From Novosphingobium sp. (GTDB lineage Bacteria; Pseudomonadota; Alphaproteobacteria; Sphingomonadales; Sphingomonadaceae): a DNA stretch of 7,735 bases. The translations under genes were made by a program, and so were the position numbers. The stretch spans positions 1-7,735 of the forward strand of contig JAIXYF010000011.1 of assembly GCA_027490345.1 (NCBI GenBank), given 5' to 3'. Under the pieces are notes generated by a model. That model worked only from the letters and a program-made list of their open reading frames with translations, did no database searches and was not told the origin of the DNA. Each line of letters opens with the position of its first letter. Position 1 is the stretch's first letter. Shown piece after piece: positions 5,360 to 7,735 of this stretch.

Positions 5360-6336
5360 CAGCGGATGCGGTCGTAGACGTCGAGCGTATCGCTGCCAAG
5401 CCGCCGCTGATCTGCCAGACGCCAGCGGCCATGGGCACTGCCCAATGAGGCGAGGCCGATATCGCCGAGGCCGCGCCGCCCGGCGCCGATCAGGATGGGC
5501 GCGCGATAGAGCAGCAAGCGGTCCACGCGGTCGGCCGCCAGAAATGCGGCAGCCGCGCCTGCGCCTCCTTCGATCAGGAGATACTGCGCATCGCCGAACC
5601 GGCCTTCGGCGGGATTGGCCAAGGCCTGCCAACCTTCCGGCACAGCGCGGCGCGTGAGCACCCAGCGCGCCGGGCTGCGCGTTTCAAGACCGGGCAAGCG
5701 CACATCGAGCCGGGGCGAATCGGCGCGTAGCGTTTCCCCGCCGACGAGGATGGCGTCCATCCGCGCGCGCAGGGCATGGCCGTGGGCGCGCGCTTCGGGC
5801 CCGGTGATCCATTGACTGGTGCCATCGGCCATCGCGATGCAGCCATCGAGCGAGGTGGCAAGCTTCAGCGTGGTATGCGGGCGGCCATGGTGCGCGCGGG
5901 TGAAGTAGCCTTCGAGCGAGCGCGCGGCAGCGGGGCAGGGGAGCAGCACCGCCTCAATCCCGGCGGCGCGCAGCATCGCAATTCCTGCGCCCGCCGTGCG
6001 CGGATCGGGATCTTCGCAGCCGATCACCACGCGGGAAAGGCCCGCTGCACGCAGGCTGTGCGCGCAGGCAGGGCCGCGCGCGCTTTCATGCGCGCAAGGC
6101 TCCAGCGTGACATAGGCGGTGGCGCCCAATGCTTTGGCCCCAGCTTCGGCTCCGGCCTCGGCCAGCGCCATAGCTTCGGCATGGGGGCGGCCGCCGGCTT
6201 GCGTCCACCCGCGCCCGATCACGCGGCCCGCCTTGACGATCAGCGCGCCGACTGCCGGATTGGGGCGGCTGACCGGGCGGCCGCGCGCGGCAAGGGCAGC
6301 CGCCGCATCCAGCCAATCGGCATCGGCGGCCGTCAT
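5359..6336 (-). CDS. ribD: Bifunctional riboflavin biosynthesis protein RibD (deaminase/reductase)
   Basis: 325 residues with two domains. The N-terminal deaminase domain (about 5-145) carries the zinc ligands of the cytidine-deaminase fold: HAE at 52-54, PCAH with Cys81, and Cys91 in GPACAHS. There are nine residues between the two cysteines rather than the eight of the E. coli form (PCSHHGRTPPC). The C-terminal reductase domain (about 152-325) shows TLKLATSLDGCIA (156-168), SQWITG (174-179), ILVGGETLRAD (196-206) and LLIEGGAG (253-260), which form the NADPH-binding dihydrofolate-reductase-like fold. It deaminates the pyrimidine product of GTP cyclohydrolase II, then reduces its ribosyl side chain. 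It is slightly shorter than the usual 360-370 residues, with a compact C-terminus but no missing key motif. The upstream neighbour ends 35 bases away; a clear Shine-Dalgarno is not seen for ATG 6336. Confidence 0.95.
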   Translation of the reverse strand: MTAADADWLDAAAALAARGRPVSRPNPAVGALIVKAGRVIGRGWTQAGGRPHAEAMALAEAGAEAGAKALGATAYVTLEPCAHESARGPACAHSLRAAGLSRVVIGCEDPDPRTAGAGIAMLRAAGIEAVLLPCPAAARSLEGYFTRAHHGRPHTTLKLATSLDGCIAMADGTSQWITGPEARAHGHALRARMDAILVGGETLRADSPRLDVRLPGLETRSPARWVLTRRAVPEGWQALANPAEGRFGDAQYLLIEGGAGAAAAFLAADRVDRLLLYRAPILIGAGRRGLGDIGLASLGSAHGRWRLADQRRLGSDTLDVYDRIR

Positions 6337-6371
6337 GCAAGAGGACTGCAGGCCAGAAGGTTGCAGGATAG

Positions 6372-6833
6372 TCAGGGCGCTTTGGCCGCCGGCTTTGCCG
6401 CCAGCTCTTCCAGCAGGGCCTTGTCGCGCGCGGCGGCTGCGCGGGCTTCGGCCTCGCGCTCAGCCCGGGCCTTGCGGTCCATCGCTTCGGTATCCAGCCC
6501 GGTGGCCGCGCCAACCGCCTTGTACATGGCGCGCACGTCTTCGGCCCGGGCGGCTTCGGCGGCGGCTTCGGCCTTGGCGCGCTTCGTGGCTTCGAGATTG
6601 CCCGCGATGATTTCGGCATCGGAGCGATCCGCGCGCCAGCTTTCGAAGTAGATCACTTCGGGCGGGCGGGGCAGGCCGCGCCCGCCTTCCTGCCACATGA
6701 CCGAGAAAATGCCGCCCGTGGCCAGCACCGCCAGCGCGAGGCCGCGCCAGCGATATTCGGTCGGCGCACCCAGAGTCTGCCACAGATCCTGGATCGCGCG
6801 CACCGGGGAAACGTTGCGGAAGAACTCTTTCAT
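6372..6833 (-). CDS. Small single-pass membrane protein with a helical Ala/Glu/Arg-rich tail, unknown function
   Basis: 153 residues that I cannot place in a named family. Residues 1-30 are a short cytoplasmic-type segment with charged and aromatic residues (MKEFFRNVSPVRAIQDLW). A single hydrophobic stretch at about 31-48 (GLALAVLATGGIFSVMW) predicts one membrane span. A segment RPPEVIYFESWRADRSDAEIIAGN (56-79) looks like the only globular, conserved-looking part. Residues 80-150 are almost all Ala, Glu, Arg and Lys and should form a long helix or coiled coil. With positive charges before the span, the tail would face the periplasm, but topology is a guess. The gene sits between the metallopeptidase (46-base gap) and ribD (35-base gap) on the same strand, so it belongs to the rib operon by position. 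The nucleotide sequence of the tail contains imperfect GGCGGCTTCGGC-type repeats that reflect the Ala/Glu bias. Confidence 0.82.
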   Translation of the reverse strand: MKEFFRNVSPVRAIQDLWQTLGAPTEYRWRGLALAVLATGGIFSVMWQEGGRGLPRPPEVIYFESWRADRSDAEIIAGNLEATKRAKAEAAAEAARAEDVRAMYKAVGAATGLDTEAMDRKARAEREAEARAAAARDKALLEELAAKPAAKAP

Positions 6834-6879
6834 GGCGGCCTAGATAGTGTGTGGCACGCGAGCGCGCCAGTGGCGGCGT

Positions 6880-7632
6880 TCAGCCGAAGGGGTGATAAAG
6901 ACTGCGGCCGTTCTGCTTCAGCCAGCGGTTGGCGTCCTCAATCTGCGCTTCATACAGATCATGGAGATGGGCGTGGAATGCGGGGCTGTGATCAAAGTGC
7001 CGCATATGCGCCACTTCATGCGCCACGACCGAGCGGCGCACGAAATCGGGCGCCATGATCAGCCGCCAATTGATGCGGATCACCCCGCGGCTGCTGCAAC
7101 TGCCCCAGCGCCGCATTGCGCGGGAGAGCGCAAGGCGCGGCAGCGCCTGCCCGGCGCGGTCGCAGTATTCTGCCAAATCTGCGGCGCAATGCCGCAGCGC
7201 CTCGCCCTCAAGCCAGCGAAGGATGCGGCCTTCCATTCCCTCGTGCGGGCCGCCCAGCACCAGCGCTTCGGCATGGAGCGCAGGGCGGCGCGGCGCGGCT
7301 TCGCGCCATTCGATGCGCAAGGGCTGCCCACGAAAGGCCAGCGTGCAGCCGGGCGCGATCTCAGCCGGGGGCGGAATGCGTGCCAGCTGCGCGGCCAGCC
7401 AATCGCAGCGCTGCTGGGCAAAGCGCAGCGCATCGGCGGTGCGGCCCCATTCGGGCATCGAAATGCGCGCCTCGCTGCCATCGGGGGCAAGGCGCAAGGT
7501 GATGCGCCGTGCGGTGCGCAGGCGGCGCACCACGATTGGAAGCTCGCGGTCTGCGACCACCAGCGTGCGCGGGGCGGGCGGTTCGCGGCGCTCCTTCAGG
7601 CTGCGCATCAACATGCGCGGCAGCGGGATCAT
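6880..7632 (-). CDS. YgjP/SprT-like M48-type metallopeptidase (COG1451 family)
   Basis: 250 residues. The zinc site is HEVAH at 205-209, followed by HSPAFH (215-220), with His205 and His209 as ligands and Glu206 as the catalytic base. The third ligand is probably His215. The conserved approach to the site, RRWGSCSSRGVIRINWRL (174-191), is the hallmark of the YgjP/DUF45 (WLM-like) family of small zinc proteins. N-terminal residues 20-115 carry the beta-rich region usual in these proteins (RRITLRLAPDG, FRGQPLRIEW). Members are called metallopeptidases or metal-dependent hydrolases; the natural substrate is uncertain. There is no signal peptide, so it is probably cytoplasmic. The ATG at 7632 overlaps the upstream gene's stop as ATGA, which supports this start; later ATG codons at residues 7 and 9 are possible. 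Confidence 0.9.
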   Translation of the reverse strand: MIPLPRMLMRSLKERREPPAPRTLVVADRELPIVVRRLRTARRITLRLAPDGSEARISMPEWGRTADALRFAQQRCDWLAAQLARIPPPAEIAPGCTLAFRGQPLRIEWREAAPRRPALHAEALVLGGPHEGMEGRILRWLEGEALRHCAADLAEYCDRAGQALPRLALSRAMRRWGSCSSRGVIRINWRLIMAPDFVRRSVVAHEVAHMRHFDHSPAFHAHLHDLYEAQIEDANRWLKQNGRSLYHPFG

Positions 7633-7735
7633 GCCGCGCCGCCTGACAGGAGATCGTCAGGCACGATGTGATCTTCGAGCGGGCCGGCCAGCACCTCGCT
7701 GACCGCCTTGCCGATCACCGAATGGCCGGCGCGGC
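7629..7735 (-). CDS. C-terminal 34 residues of an unrecognised protein; 5' end outside window
   Basis: The minus strand stays open from the window edge through RAGHSVIGKAVSEVLAGPLE (first 20 residues visible) to a TGA at 7631-7629, which shares ATGA with the metallopeptidase start. The other two frames on this strand meet stops within this span, and G/C-rich third positions fit real coding. The 34 residues are too few to name a family. The overlap makes it the upstream neighbour in the same operon. Confidence 0.65.
   Translation of the reverse strand, partial: RAGHSVIGKAVSEVLAGPLEDHIVPDDLLSGGAA

Noticed and set aside
5776..6651. 291-codon plus-strand frame across ribD and the membrane protein gene
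   Set aside because: It spans two real minus-strand genes and has an Arg/Ala/Gly-biased composition with no motif.
6847..7671. 274-codon plus-strand frame
   Set aside because: It is antisense to the metallopeptidase, whose HEVAH and RWGSCS motifs are unambiguous.
5343..7735. FMN riboswitch controlling the rib genes
   Set aside because: No RFN-element-like conserved leader is visible in the intergenic gaps, which are only 16-46 bases. Any leader of the operon would be outside the window.
1..7735. CRISPR array, insertion sequence with terminal repeats, or toxin-antitoxin pair
   Set aside because: No spaced repeat array, no paired terminal inverted repeats with a transposase and no small two-gene toxin module could be found on either strand.

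Overview
The window looks like a chromosomal segment of a sphingomonad-type alphaproteobacterium (Sphingomonas/Novosphingobium/Sphingobium group). I infer this from the strong G+C bias of the right two thirds, a DUF1134/EipA envelope protein (a family typical of Alphaproteobacteria), the RibD deaminase motif style and the Crp/Fnr regulator subtype. No database search was possible, so the assignment rests on recognised protein families.

It falls into two parts that meet at a tRNA-Ser(GCU) gene (2266-2358, minus strand). The left part (1-2265) is visibly less G+C rich. It holds the first 244 codons of a secreted beta-strand-repeat surface protein (minus strand, leaving the window at base 1). 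A divergently transcribed Crp/Fnr-family regulator follows. Then come about 720 bases without an intact gene, in which the degraded C-terminus of a phage-type tyrosine recombinase can be read on the minus strand. A lower-G+C accessory block, an integrase relic and the 3' end of a tRNA gene together suggest the scar of a genomic island or prophage that used tRNA-Ser as its attachment site. The surface protein and its regulator would be retained cargo.

The right part (2359-7735) is ordinary core genome. The tRNA promoter is recognisable. An eipA-like periplasmic protein gene and a class I aspartate/aromatic aminotransferase gene run rightward. They converge on a leftward gene string read from the right edge: an unrecognised gene (C-terminus only), a YgjP/SprT-like M48-type metallopeptidase, a small single-pass membrane protein with a helical tail, ribD and ribE. 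Tight spacing (a 4-base ATGA overlap, and a ribE Shine-Dalgarno that overlaps the ribD stop) suggests one operon. RibD and RibE supply the deaminase/reductase and final steps of riboflavin synthesis; the other rib genes are not here. A perfect 20-bp palindrome lies between the convergent stops.

The points most worth a second look are the divergent adhesin/regulator pair with a cluster of palindromes in an AT-rich patch, the tRNA-Ser/integrase scar, and a three-copy 15-bp tandem repeat carrying a CAC-NN-GTG dyad just upstream of the aminotransferase.
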